A stretch of 16,962 nucleotides of DNA from Candidatus Micrarchaeaceae archaeon (GCA_027310535.1 DAIDAQ010000058.1:1-16962), one strand, 5' to 3'. Numbered from the stretch's first letter, positions 7,138 through 14,765 are shown. A program made the numbers and translations. Notes: generated by a model from the sequence alone, not told the origin.

Positions 7138-9738
7138 ATGTCAGGAGCAGAAGAGCAGTTTGTAGGTCAAACAGATAGTGAATATCGGGAGAAATATGGC
7201 TTCAATGACAATATAGAATATAAATTCAGGACGAAAAAGGGGCTTTCGGAGGAGGTAGTTAGGGAGATCTCCAGGATAAAGGGAGAACCATCGTGGATGC
7301 TCGAGAAACGTCTGCTGGCCTACAGGGTCTTTATGAACAAGACCACACCGACATGGGGCGCTGACCTGAGCAGGATAGACTATGATGACATATATTACTA
7401 CTTAAGGCCTACTGACAAGAAAGGCAACAGCTGGGAGAGCGTTCCTGAAGAGATAAAGAGGACCTTTGACAAGCTCGGCATACCAGAAGCAGAGAGAAAG
7501 TTCTTCGCCGGGGCAGAGGCACAGTATGACTCAGAGGTAGTTTACCATAACATAAGAGAGGACCTTCAGAAGCAGGGGGTAATCTTCACGGACACTGACA
7601 CGGCCGTGAAGGAATATCCTGAGATAATGAAGAGATACTTCGGGGCAATCATACCCGCAACGGACAACAAGTTCGCCGCGCTGAACACTGCCGTCTGGTC
7701 GGGCGGCTCGTTCATATACGTGCCAAAGGGAGTAAGGCTGGCAATGCCGCTGCAAGCCTACTTCAGGATAAACGCTGAGAAGGCAGGTCAGTTTGAACGC
7801 ACACTCATAATAGCAGACGATGACGCGGACATCACCTATATTGAAGGGTGCTTTACCGAGGGCACTCAGATAACCACTGCAGGAGGCCAAAAGCCCATCG
7901 AACAGATATGCGTTGGCGACATAGTGCTGACACACAAAGGCAGGTACAAGGAGGTCTATCATACACAGGTAAGACAGCATACCGGAAAGCTTTTCCACAT
8001 AAGATATCACGGAGCCGCTTCTGCAGTGGTGAATGCCACCGATGAACACCCGTTTCTTGTATCAAGGACGGGGGCACAGGAGCATAAGAATGCAGAACTA
8101 AAACTTGAATGGGTCAGTGCAGACGAACTGGAAAGCTCTGACTACCTCGCAATGCCCATAGACCGCCAAACAATTTCGTCACCAAGCAGGCGCTTTGACA
8201 TACTTATGAAAACAAGGCGGCATGACAAAATTGCCTCGATTGAACTCTGCACGGATGCTGACTTCTTCAGGCTTGCAGGGTATTACCTCACAGAAGGAAG
8301 TATAATGGGTCATGGTGAGGGCAATCATCTATCCTTTACATTCAACAAGGATGAAACTGGTTATGTAGTGGACACAGCCATGTTGCTCAGAAGATATTTC
8401 GGCATGGACCCGATAATACAGAAGGGGCACAATGGAGGTGTTAGGATAGTGCTGCACTCCGTGGCGGCAGCAAGACTCTTCGCAAACGAATTTGGGAGAG
8501 GGGCCTTGAGCAAATGCATACCTGACTGGATTATGCACGAGGTACTAGAAAAACAGAAGGAACTATTGAAGGGCATCTGGAGAGGAGGCGGCAGCTTTAC
8601 AGATAGAAGATACAAGGGCGGAATGGAAAGAACGGTCAGGATAAACACAGTATCATTGCTTCTCGCAAAGCAGATCCATAACATACTGCTGAGATTCAAC
8701 GTACTCTCCAGTCTGGATGAGCAGGCACGCCGGGGCAACAGGCACGCAGTGTATTGTGTTTATATTGGCGGAGAAGACCTTGCATGGTCCGCCAACCTTG
8801 CTGGCGTATTTTCCTATGCCGCAGAACATGCGGATAGAAGCAACAGAACTGTTATGTTAATGTCAATAAGTAATGCACGAACCGCGCCTTCCTATGGTGA
8901 GATTATAGGTGACTATGCATTGGTTCCGATAAAAGATATCTCCTCTGAATTTGTGAATAACAAGAAGGTCTACAATTTTAGTGTTGAAGAGGATGAAAGT
9001 TATGTTGCAGAAGGCATCGTTGCACATAATTGCACCGCCCCGGTTTATATCAGCTCGTCTCTTCATTCTGCAGTCGTCGAGCTTGTAGCGCACAAGAACT
9101 CCCACATCCGCTACGTCACGATACAGAACTGGTCGAAGAACGTCTACAACCTCGTCACGCAGCGCGCCTTTGCGTACGAGAATGCATACGTGGAGTGGCT
9201 GGATGGGAACATCGGCAGCGGCACCAATATGAAGTACCCGTCCGTCTATCTTAAGGGGCGCGGAGCTAAGGGCGAAATACTTTCGATCGCCGTTGCAGGG
9301 GAGCATCAGGTACAGGACTCCGGAGGCAAGATACTGCACCTAGCACCTGACACAACGTCCAGCATAGTCTCTAAGAGCGTATCAAAAGGGAGCGGCATAA
9401 CAACTTATAGGGGATTGATACATGTGGCGAGGGATGCGGCAAACGTCAAGTCTGCAGTAAGGTGCGATGCTTTGCTCCTTGACGAGAACTCTGTGACAAA
9501 CACCTACCCGTACATGGACGTGCAGCGCGATGATGCAACCATAACCCATGAGGCCACAGTAGGAAAAATAGGGGAGGATGAGCTTTTCTACTTGATGTCT
9601 AGGGGGTTAAGCGAGGAGGAAGCTGTTGCCACTATAGTGCTCGGGTTTATCGAGCCCCTCGCAAAAGCACTGCCGCTAGAGTATTCGATCGAACTGAAAA
9701 GGCTGATAAAGCTCGACACCTCCAATTCAGTAGGTTAG
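7138..9738 (+). CDS. sufB: SufB, Fe-S cluster assembly scaffold, interrupted by an intein
   Basis: The 866-residue precursor contains a 394-residue intein (7849-9030). Joining the flanks gives a 472-residue SufB, the normal family size. SufB is the cytosolic scaffold subunit of the SufBCD complex that builds Fe-S clusters. The N-extein has the family start (EYREKYGFNDN, SEEVVREIS, KGEPSWMLEKRL), and the spliced junction reads YIEG/CTAPVYISSSLH. The C-extein has the beta-helix core, VRCDALLLDENS (the Cys corresponding to the proposed assembly cysteine) and THEATVGKIGEDELFYLMSRGLSEEEA. Residue 238 is the intein Cys1 and residue 632 is the +1 Cys. The ATG at 7138 is preferred to a GTG at 7132 on promoter distance and SufB N-terminal length. 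It is the first gene of the suf operon. Function depends on splicing, because the intein splits the conserved core. Confidence 0.96.
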   Translation: MSGAEEQFVGQTDSEYREKYGFNDNIEYKFRTKKGLSEEVVREISRIKGEPSWMLEKRLLAYRVFMNKTTPTWGADLSRIDYDDIYYYLRPTDKKGNSWESVPEEIKRTFDKLGIPEAERKFFAGAEAQYDSEVVYHNIREDLQKQGVIFTDTDTAVKEYPEIMKRYFGAIIPATDNKFAALNTAVWSGGSFIYVPKGVRLAMPLQAYFRINAEKAGQFERTLIIADDDADITYIEGCFTEGTQITTAGGQKPIEQICVGDIVLTHKGRYKEVYHTQVRQHTGKLFHIRYHGAASAVVNATDEHPFLVSRTGAQEHKNAELKLEWVSADELESSDYLAMPIDRQTISSPSRRFDILMKTRRHDKIASIELCTDADFFRLAGYYLTEGSIMGHGEGNHLSFTFNKDETGYVVDTAMLLRRYFGMDPIIQKGHNGGVRIVLHSVAAARLFANEFGRGALSKCIPDWIMHEVLEKQKELLKGIWRGGGSFTDRRYKGGMERTVRINTVSLLLAKQIHNILLRFNVLSSLDEQARRGNRHAVYCVYIGGEDLAWSANLAGVFSYAAEHADRSNRTVMLMSISNARTAPSYGEIIGDYALVPIKDISSEFVNNKKVYNFSVEEDESYVAEGIVAHNCTAPVYISSSLHSAVVELVAHKNSHIRYVTIQNWSKNVYNLVTQRAFAYENAYVEWLDGNIGSGTNMKYPSVYLKGRGAKGEILSIAVAGEHQVQDSGGKILHLAPDTTSSIVSKSVSKGSGITTYRGLIHVARDAANVKSAVRCDALLLDENSVTNTYPYMDVQRDDATITHEATVGKIGEDELFYLMSRGLSEEEAVATIVLGFIEPLAKALPLEYSIELKRLIKLDTSNSVG
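7849..9030 (+). mobile_element. Intein in SufB with a LAGLIDADG endonuclease domain, probably endonuclease-dead
   Basis: The intein is 394 residues long. The splicing domain is complete: block A starts CFTEGTQI (Cys1), block B is NATDEHPFLVS (the TxxH motif), block F is KVYNFSVEEDESYVAEG, and block G ends IVAHN with the penultimate His and terminal Asn, followed by Cys+1. Between them lies a homing endonuclease domain. Its first motif, LAGYYLTEG (intein residues about 142-150), keeps an acidic residue. The second, LKGIWRGGG (about 240-248), has Gly where the catalytic Asp belongs (usually GDG). The codon is GGC, one transition from GAC. It should splice but probably no longer cuts DNA. The insertion point before the Cys of EGC(T/S)AP is, as I recall, one used by known SufB inteins, including mycobacterial ones. 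Its codon use is not strikingly foreign. Confidence 0.95.
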
Positions 9739-11051
9739 TGATAGACTTGATAGACCAAAAGAGATTTGTAGATGATGCACTTAGGGAGTATTCAAAACTC
9801 CCTGGGGAGCTTGAGCAGCTGTACACCAGAAGGTCTGTACCGCTGAGCATCGAAATTAAGCAGGAAAGCCTGCCGGACAAAAAGAAGGAAGGGGTGGCGG
9901 TGGAACTTCATAATGAACTACATGCGAAAACAGGGGTAAGTTTCGATGCAACAGTGTGGGAAGGTGGATGGTTCACCTGCGGTAGCCCGGCGATGAAGCT
10001 TGTAAAATTTGGAGAGGATGAGTATGGTGAACTCCTCTCAAACAGCCAACACAAAAGCAGTGAGGACAAATACGTCGCACTTATACATGCAACTAGCAGA
10101 CAGGCGCTGAAAATAGATGTAAAAGACAGTACAGCCGCTGAATTAAAGGTGCTCTTTGCATGTTCGGATGACCCACTCCCGGTCCAGATACATATTTCTG
10201 TTGGGGACGGCTCCAAGCTCACGCTCTTTGAGTGGCACGCTTCGCAGGGCCACAAAGACACTTTCTCTGGGATGCTTAGGGACATAAGGCTCGGGAAGAA
10301 TGCGAGCTGTGAGATAAACGTGCTGCATAACGAGGGCCAAAATACGACCGTCCTCGAGCACACAAAAAGCAGGGGGGATGATAGGAGCAGTGTAAAAGTC
10401 AATTACGTTTATGCGGGAAGCGGCACCGCAAGGGCGAGGAATTTGTTTGAAGCTTCTGGCTATGAGAGCAAAGTAAAGGTTGAGGAGATAATAGTAGGTT
10501 CCAAGAAGCAGAAGTTCGATCTCAACACTTACGTCGTGAACGCCGCAGAAAACAGCGAAGCATCGCTCGGTTCGGCTGCCTTAGCAATGCAGGAATGTGC
10601 ATGCTACCTAAAAGGATTCGCAAAAATCACGAATGGAGCAAGGGGTGCACGGTCGTTTGTCGGGGAAAAGGGGCTGCTTGTCGACAACACGGCAAGGATA
10701 AACTCAATACCGTCCATGTCCATAGGGGAAAATGCAGTGAAGGCGACGCACTCTTCTGCAACTGGGCCGATAGACCATGATTCAATGTTTTACCTTACAT
10801 CAAGAGGTATAAATGCCGAAACTGCCAAGCAACTCATGATATTTGGTTTTTTCTCCGAGCCGATAAGCAGCATAAAGAGCGGGCTGGCAAAAGAGGTTGC
10901 CTCCTCTATAATAACAGCCAAGATAAAGGCGGGTGGAGAACTGATCGGCATACCGGAGCTAAAAGCCGAGAACACGATATGGGAGAGCGCAACTGAACCA
11001 GGGATAGCGCACCATTATAAGTACAGAGAGGAGAGGGAGGCGAATGCATGA
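9738..11051 (+). CDS. sufD: SufD, Fe-S cluster assembly complex subunit
   Basis: This 437-residue paralogue of SufB pairs with SufB and two SufC subunits in the SufBC2D complex. The family signature is clear in the C-terminal half: ENAVKATHSSATGPIDHDS, where the His matches the conserved SufD histidine at the SufB-SufD interface, followed by MFYLTSRGINAETAKQLMIFGF and a helical C terminus. The middle carries the beta-helix (TLFEWHASQGHKDT, NVLHNEGQNTTVLEH). The N-terminal 100 residues are divergent, with WEGGWFTCGSPAM. The start is GTG, whose G is the last base of the sufB TAG stop; this one-base overlap implies translational coupling. A TTG three codons later is an alternative. There is no intein at the position equivalent to that in SufB. 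Confidence 0.94.
   Translation: MIDLIDQKRFVDDALREYSKLPGELEQLYTRRSVPLSIEIKQESLPDKKKEGVAVELHNELHAKTGVSFDATVWEGGWFTCGSPAMKLVKFGEDEYGELLSNSQHKSSEDKYVALIHATSRQALKIDVKDSTAAELKVLFACSDDPLPVQIHISVGDGSKLTLFEWHASQGHKDTFSGMLRDIRLGKNASCEINVLHNEGQNTTVLEHTKSRGDDRSSVKVNYVYAGSGTARARNLFEASGYESKVKVEEIIVGSKKQKFDLNTYVVNAAENSEASLGSAALAMQECACYLKGFAKITNGARGARSFVGEKGLLVDNTARINSIPSMSIGENAVKATHSSATGPIDHDSMFYLTSRGINAETAKQLMIFGFFSEPISSIKSGLAKEVASSIITAKIKAGGELIGIPELKAENTIWESATEPGIAHHYKYREEREANA
11035..11040 (+). promoter_or_regulatory. Shine-Dalgarno site for sufC within the end of sufD
   Basis: GGGAGG lies 7 bases upstream of the sufC ATG at 11048, inside the last codons of sufD. It confirms the sufC start despite the ATGA stop-start overlap. 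Confidence 0.6.
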
Positions 11052-11782
11052 AGCTTGAGATAAAAGATTTGCATGCGGGCATCGAGAAGAAAGACATAAT
11101 AAAGGGGGTAAACCTCACGGTCAAAGAGGGGGAAGCCCATGTAATAATGGGGCCGAACGGCTCTGGGAAGACCACGCTGGCAAAAGCGGTTTTTGGATAC
11201 CCTGGTATCAAGGTGTCCAAAGGAGATATATTAGCCGACGGCAGAAGCATACTCCCCCTAAAAACAGATGCGAGGGCGCAGCTCGGCCTCTTCCTAGGCT
11301 TCCAGCATCCGGTTGAGATAGAGGGGGTTGGCTTTGTGAATTTTCTCAGGGCTTCAAGGGAGGCGGTTTCGCAGGGACAAACAAGCATGAAAGAGCTGAT
11401 GAAAGACATAAAGCTGTTATCAAGCGGATTGAAGATGGACGACAGCATCATAGGCAGGGCTCTCAATAAAGGGTTGTCAGGGGGGGAAAAGAAGAAGGCG
11501 GAAATACTGCAGATGGCCCTGCAGAAGCCCAAGATAGCGATCCTTGACGAGCCTGACTCCGGGCTCGACATAGACGCGGTGAAGATTGTCGCCTCGAATA
11601 TCAACAAAGTAGTGGAGGAAACAAGGATGGGTCTGCTAGTCATAACGCACTACAACAGGATACTCTCTTATATGCACCCTGAGCATGTGCATGTGATGAT
11701 GGATGGCAGAATAGTTGCAGATGGCGGGAATGAACTTATCGACAGGATTGAAAAGGAAGGCTATGAGTCATTTGGGAGATGA
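11048..11782 (+). CDS. sufC: SufC, ABC-type ATPase of the Fe-S assembly complex
   Basis: This 244-residue soluble ATPase powers the conformational change of SufBC2D. It has a Walker A GPNGSGKTT (about 35-43), a Q-loop in LGFQHPVEI, an ABC signature LSGGEKKKAEI (about 143-153, the SufC-type variant with Lys after Glu), a Walker B IAILDEPDSGLDID (about 166-179) and a switch His in LLVITHYNR. The SGLDID phrase and the length are typical for SufC rather than a transporter ATPase, and no membrane partner is encoded nearby. The ATG overlaps the sufD stop as ATGA. The next gene, sufS, starts 6 bases after its stop. Confidence 0.96.
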   Translation: MKLEIKDLHAGIEKKDIIKGVNLTVKEGEAHVIMGPNGSGKTTLAKAVFGYPGIKVSKGDILADGRSILPLKTDARAQLGLFLGFQHPVEIEGVGFVNFLRASREAVSQGQTSMKELMKDIKLLSSGLKMDDSIIGRALNKGLSGGEKKKAEILQMALQKPKIAILDEPDSGLDIDAVKIVASNINKVVEETRMGLLVITHYNRILSYMHPEHVHVMMDGRIVADGGNELIDRIEKEGYESFGR

Positions 11783-11788
11783 GCGGGC

Positions 11789-13033
11789 ATGAGGTTCGAC
11801 GTTGAAAGGATCAGGGCGGATTTTCCAATACTACAAAGGAAGATGAACGGGAAGCCGCTGGCGTACCTTGACAGCGCCGCAACGTCGCAGAAGCCGCTGG
11901 CGGTCATAGAGGCGATAAGCGATTACTACTCCACATACAACGCAAACATACACAGGGGGATTTACGAGCTTTCGGAGAAAGCCACAGAAAAATATGCAGA
12001 ATCAAAAGAGAAGGTAGCCAAGCTTATAAACGCTGGCGGCGTGGAAAACATAATTTATACAAGGAATGCAACAGAGGCGCTTAACCTTGCTGCGCTAACA
12101 TATGCATCACACAAAGTCAGAAAGGGGGACAGGATACTGATAACTGAGATGGAACACCACAGCAACCTTGTTCCGTGGCAGCTGCTCGCAAAAAAGCAGA
12201 AGGCGGTGCTTGAATACATAAGGGTCGACAAGCGGACTGGGCTACTCGATGGAACAAGCCTGAACGAAAGCCTTGAAAGGGAACCGGCAATAGTATCGCT
12301 TACGCAGGCATCAAATGTATTGGGCACAATAAATGACGTTAAAAGCATAACGAGAATGGCACACGGTCATGGCGCTACCGTCATAGTAGACGGCGCGCAG
12401 TCTGCCCCGAGAATGAGGGTTGATGTCAAGGATATAGGCTGCGACTTCCTTGCGTTTTCAGGCCACAAGATGCTTGGTCCTACTGGCATAGGAGTCATGT
12501 ATGCAAAAAGGGATATCCTGGAGGAAACTGAGCCGCTGCTTGGCGGAGGGGACATGATACTGAAAGTCACTCTGAAGGCACACATGTGGAATGAGCTCCC
12601 TTGGAAGTTCGAGGCGGGGACGCCGAACATCGAGGGAGGGATAGTTTTAGGCACTGCGATAGACTACCTTAATGGCATAGGGCTCGGTGCGATCGACAGC
12701 TATGAAAGTGAACTGACAAGGTACGCGCTGGCAAGGCTATCGGAACTCAAAAACGTCGAGACCTTTGGCCCTGGCCTTAAGGACGCAAAAAACAGAGCTG
12801 GGCTTGTTGCCTTCTCGATAAACGGGATACATGCACATGACATAGCTCAGGTCTTCAATGATAATGGGATAGCAATAAGGGCAGGGCACCATTGCGCAAT
12901 GCCTCTGGTCAGGGAGGTGCTCGGGAAGGACTCGCTTGCGAGGATGAGCTTTTATGTTTATAACACAAAAGATGAGATAGACAGGGCAGTAGATGCAATT
13001 GAAAAAGTGAAGAAGATTTTCAGGGTTGAGTGA
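11789..13033 (+). CDS. sufS: SufS, group II cysteine desulfurase
   Basis: This 414-residue PLP enzyme converts cysteine to alanine and passes the sulfur as a persulfide. The N terminus, ADFPILQRKMNGKPLAYLDS, is the group II hallmark. PLP contacts include NATEALN, MEHHSNLVPW, VDGAQSAP, and the Schiff-base Lys in FSGHKMLGPTG (about K227). The catalytic Cys lies in RAGHHCAMPL (about C369), the SufS-type rather than the IscS-type loop. WKFEAGTPNIEG is also present. The length is normal. It follows sufC by 6 bases. The sufU start codon touches its stop, so SufS and SufU are probably made as a desulfurase-acceptor pair. No SufE gene is present in the window, which fits SufU being the partner. Confidence 0.96.
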   Translation: MRFDVERIRADFPILQRKMNGKPLAYLDSAATSQKPLAVIEAISDYYSTYNANIHRGIYELSEKATEKYAESKEKVAKLINAGGVENIIYTRNATEALNLAALTYASHKVRKGDRILITEMEHHSNLVPWQLLAKKQKAVLEYIRVDKRTGLLDGTSLNESLEREPAIVSLTQASNVLGTINDVKSITRMAHGHGATVIVDGAQSAPRMRVDVKDIGCDFLAFSGHKMLGPTGIGVMYAKRDILEETEPLLGGGDMILKVTLKAHMWNELPWKFEAGTPNIEGGIVLGTAIDYLNGIGLGAIDSYESELTRYALARLSELKNVETFGPGLKDAKNRAGLVAFSINGIHAHDIAQVFNDNGIAIRAGHHCAMPLVREVLGKDSLARMSFYVYNTKDEIDRAVDAIEKVKKIFRVE

Positions 13034-13429
13034 TTGGACTATGCAGGCGAGCTTATTTCAAATTATGAGCATCCGCACAATAGGGGGAGGATGAGTAAAG
13101 CAGACTCAAGCTTCCATGAGTTCAATCCTCTCTGCGGCGACGACCTTACCATTTATATCAGGATAAGGGACGGAAGGATAGAGGATGTGAAATTTGACGG
13201 CAGCGGATGCGCGATAAGCATCGCGGCCGCAAGCATGCTCACTGATGAAGTGAAGGGAAAGCCCATCTCAAAGGTCGAGGCTATAGGCTTTGAAGAACTT
13301 AAGGGCATAATAGGGATCGACCCTGGGCCTGTTAGGCTCAAGTGTGCAACGATATCACTCAAGGCGCTGAAAAAGGCCGTCTTCCTATACGAGCACAAAA
13401 AGCCGGACGGTGCAACGGAGAATCTATAG
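13034..13429 (+). CDS. sufU: SufU/IscU-like sulfur acceptor or Fe-S scaffold
   Basis: This 131-residue protein of the NifU N-terminal/IscU family keeps all three cysteines and the aspartate used for zinc or cluster binding: NPLCGDD (C34, D36), GSGCAISIAAASML (C59) and VRLKCATISLKALKKAV (C104). The GCAIS and KCATI contexts are closer to SufU than to IscU (which has GSAI and HCS). It probably accepts persulfide sulfur from SufS and delivers it to SufBCD, acting in the cytosol. The start is TTG, directly after the sufS TGA with no gap, which points to translational coupling; an internal ATG would remove the conserved NYEHPHNRG region. The gene ends within a CTATAG palindrome shared with the convergent AlaX gene. 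Confidence 0.93.
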   Translation: MDYAGELISNYEHPHNRGRMSKADSSFHEFNPLCGDDLTIYIRIRDGRIEDVKFDGSGCAISIAAASMLTDEVKGKPISKVEAIGFEELKGIIGIDPGPVRLKCATISLKALKKAVFLYEHKKPDGATENL

Positions 13430-14158
13430 CTGCAGGGCCACGTAGACGCGCTTGCTGTGGGTGCCATTGCTCTTGTATGCTGAGAGGAGTATCCTCCCTA
13501 TTTCCTTGGTGGATGCAACATGCAGGCCACCGTCAAGCTGGATGTCGAAACCCTCAATTTCGACAACACGGACCTCATCCAGCCCAGAGAGCAGCTCTGC
13601 CCCTGGACTCGTCCTCGCAAGATCGGGTATTGAAGATGCTTCCTCCTTGCTGATGAATTTTGCGGTAACCTTGCGACCCTGGTCGGCAATACGCTGTGCA
13701 CCATCTATGATCTCCTCCATCATTCCCCTATCCATGCCTGGCACATCAAAGTCCATCCGTGCCCTGTCCGCATAAATCTGCCCGCCAGTTATCTTCCCGC
13801 CATACTTCTTCTGCACCACCCCATCAATTATGTGAAGGGCTGTGTGGTGCCTCATGTGCGCATACCTCCGCTCCCAGTCTATCTCACCTTCCACAGTGTC
13901 CCCAGCCTTGAGTCCCTCAACCGAATCCACTGCATGCAGGATCGCATCACCTTGCTTGATGACATCGACCACTTTGATGGTTTTGCCACTTGAAACCAGT
14001 TTGCCGATATCATTAGGCTGCCCCCCGCCTGTAGGATAAAAGGCCGTCCTGTCAAGCGCAATGACGAGCTTCCCGCCTGCACCTTCTCCTTCTATTTGGG
14101 TTACGCGCGCTGAAAACGATCTCATATACGCATCGCACCAGTAAAGCTTCTCCGCCAC
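13424..14158 (-). CDS. alaX: AlaX-M-type alanyl-tRNA editing protein
   Basis: This is a free-standing, cytosolic relative of the alanyl-tRNA synthetase editing domain, which hydrolyses Ser or Gly mischarged on tRNA-Ala. About 244 residues are present. The glycine-rich motif DRTAFYPTGGGQPNDIG marks the AlaX-M/L type, followed by the zinc motif RHHTALH (HxxxH, about H105 and H109) and a C-terminal DIQLDGGLHVASTKEIG. The last motif has Asp where alanyl-tRNA synthetases have the zinc-binding Cys of CGGTH, while the His is kept. I chose the GTG at 14158 (VAEKLYWCDAYMRSF) because AlaX proteins typically start just before this EKLYxxDxY pattern; a GTG at 14167 adds three residues. It overlaps sufU by 6 bases, tail to tail. 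No clear TATA box was found upstream. Confidence 0.92.
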   Translation of the reverse strand: MAEKLYWCDAYMRSFSARVTQIEGEGAGGKLVIALDRTAFYPTGGGQPNDIGKLVSSGKTIKVVDVIKQGDAILHAVDSVEGLKAGDTVEGEIDWERRYAHMRHHTALHIIDGVVQKKYGGKITGGQIYADRARMDFDVPGMDRGMMEEIIDGAQRIADQGRKVTAKFISKEEASSIPDLARTSPGAELLSGLDEVRVVEIEGFDIQLDGGLHVASTKEIGRILLSAYKSNGTHSKRVYVALQL

Positions 14159-14211
14159 GCAAACCACATCAGCCGACTCTCCCTCATCACCAGTCAGAAA
14201 TACCTCGGCTC

Positions 14212-14223
14212 ATCACTTGTGAT
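14212..14223. repeat. Short inverted repeat ATCAC-TT-GTGAT upstream of alaX
   Basis: A perfect 5-bp inverted repeat with a 2-base centre lies between alaX and the next minus-strand gene, about 45-55 bases upstream of the alaX start region. It could be an operator half-site pair. It could also arise by chance at this length. Confidence 0.25.
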
Positions 14224-14225
14224 TA

Positions 14226-14603
14226 TCAGCGCCTGCTGTTTATAATACTATTCACTGCGGCGCTGATCTGGGCCGGAGTCCCGCCGTTCCTGTAGTTCTG
14301 GAGCGTTGACCACAGTTCCTTTAGGTAAGGCTCGAACGTCGAGCTGTTCGTAATAGCTCTTATACCCCCTATAAGAGGATTTGCGACCCCTCCTCCTACT
14401 TCTGCCCAGCCCAGGAACTGGCTCTCATTCATCGCCTTCGTGATGTTGAGCAGCTGCAGGATGCTGCTGTTCAGCTGCGGCTGCGTGGCTTGGTAGCCCT
14501 TCACTGCAGAGAGGGCAAAACCCATGAAGGCCTGGTTGGTGACGAGAAGGTAGATAAATACTAGCGCTATGATAAAGCCGAACAGGAGCGTTACCTTTCC
14601 CAT
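14226..14603 (-). CDS. Small membrane-anchored protein of unknown function
   Basis: This 125-residue protein has one hydrophobic segment at residues about 5-23 (TLLFGFIIALVFIYLLVTN) right after MGK. It is predicted to be N-terminally anchored with a roughly 100-residue external domain. The ectodomain carries four N-glycosylation sequons (NSS, NIT, NES, NSS), a short Gly-rich stretch (VGGGVANPLIGG) and mostly helical segments, ending NSIINSRR. There are no cysteines. I do not recognise the family. The start is well supported: a TATA box is centred 32 bases upstream, giving a leader of only a few bases. It is transcribed alone or together with alaX, which begins about 60-70 bases after its stop. 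Its architecture resembles the larger surface protein at 3995-5662, but the two share no obvious sequence. Confidence 0.82.
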   Translation of the reverse strand: MGKVTLLFGFIIALVFIYLLVTNQAFMGFALSAVKGYQATQPQLNSSILQLLNITKAMNESQFLGWAEVGGGVANPLIGGIRAITNSSTFEPYLKELWSTLQNYRNGGTPAQISAAVNSIINSRR

Positions 14604-14630
14604 AGTATCTGAATAGCTTAGAATCCTGAA

Positions 14631-14640
14631 AATTTAAAAG
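14631..14640 (-). promoter_or_regulatory. TATA box of the 125-residue membrane-protein gene
   Basis: CTTTTAAATT on the minus strand is centred about 32 bases before the ATG at 14603. This predicts a near-leaderless transcript. Confidence 0.55.
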
Positions 14641-14682
14641 ACCTACAGTTTTCCACCACTTCCGGAAAAGCTTGGCTTCTAT

Positions 14683-14702
14683 AAAAAGTTAGCGGTGACG
14701 CT
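14683..14702 (-). terminator. Possible terminator of the pyrophosphatase gene
   Basis: About 60 bases beyond the pyrophosphatase stop, the minus strand has a 4-bp GC-rich stem (AGCG-TCAC-CGCT), then AAC and a run of five T. Archaeal terminators depend mostly on T runs, so the T5 tract is the main evidence and the stem may be incidental. The same A-run read on the plus strand looks like a TATA box. Confidence 0.35.
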
Positions 14703-14742
14703 GCACCTTCTTACCATGAGGCAGCCTATGCCCCCGGCAAGG

Positions 14743-14765
14743 GGAGTTCAGCGCACCTGAACTTC
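14743..14765. repeat. Inverted repeat overlapping the pyrophosphatase stop codon
   Basis: The arms at 14743-14751 and 14757-14765 pair over 9 positions around a 5-base loop (CGCAC), with one G-U pair on the plus-strand RNA. The right arm includes two bases of the pyrophosphatase stop codon. It could stabilise the 3' end of the pyrophosphatase mRNA or form part of its terminator region. Confidence 0.35.

Noticed and set aside
7849..9030. SufB insertion as a frame-preserving gene fusion or a group II intron
   Set aside because: The reading frame is continuous through the insert, and the Cys1, TxxH, His-Asn and Cys+1 residues match intein splicing blocks, so protein splicing explains it.
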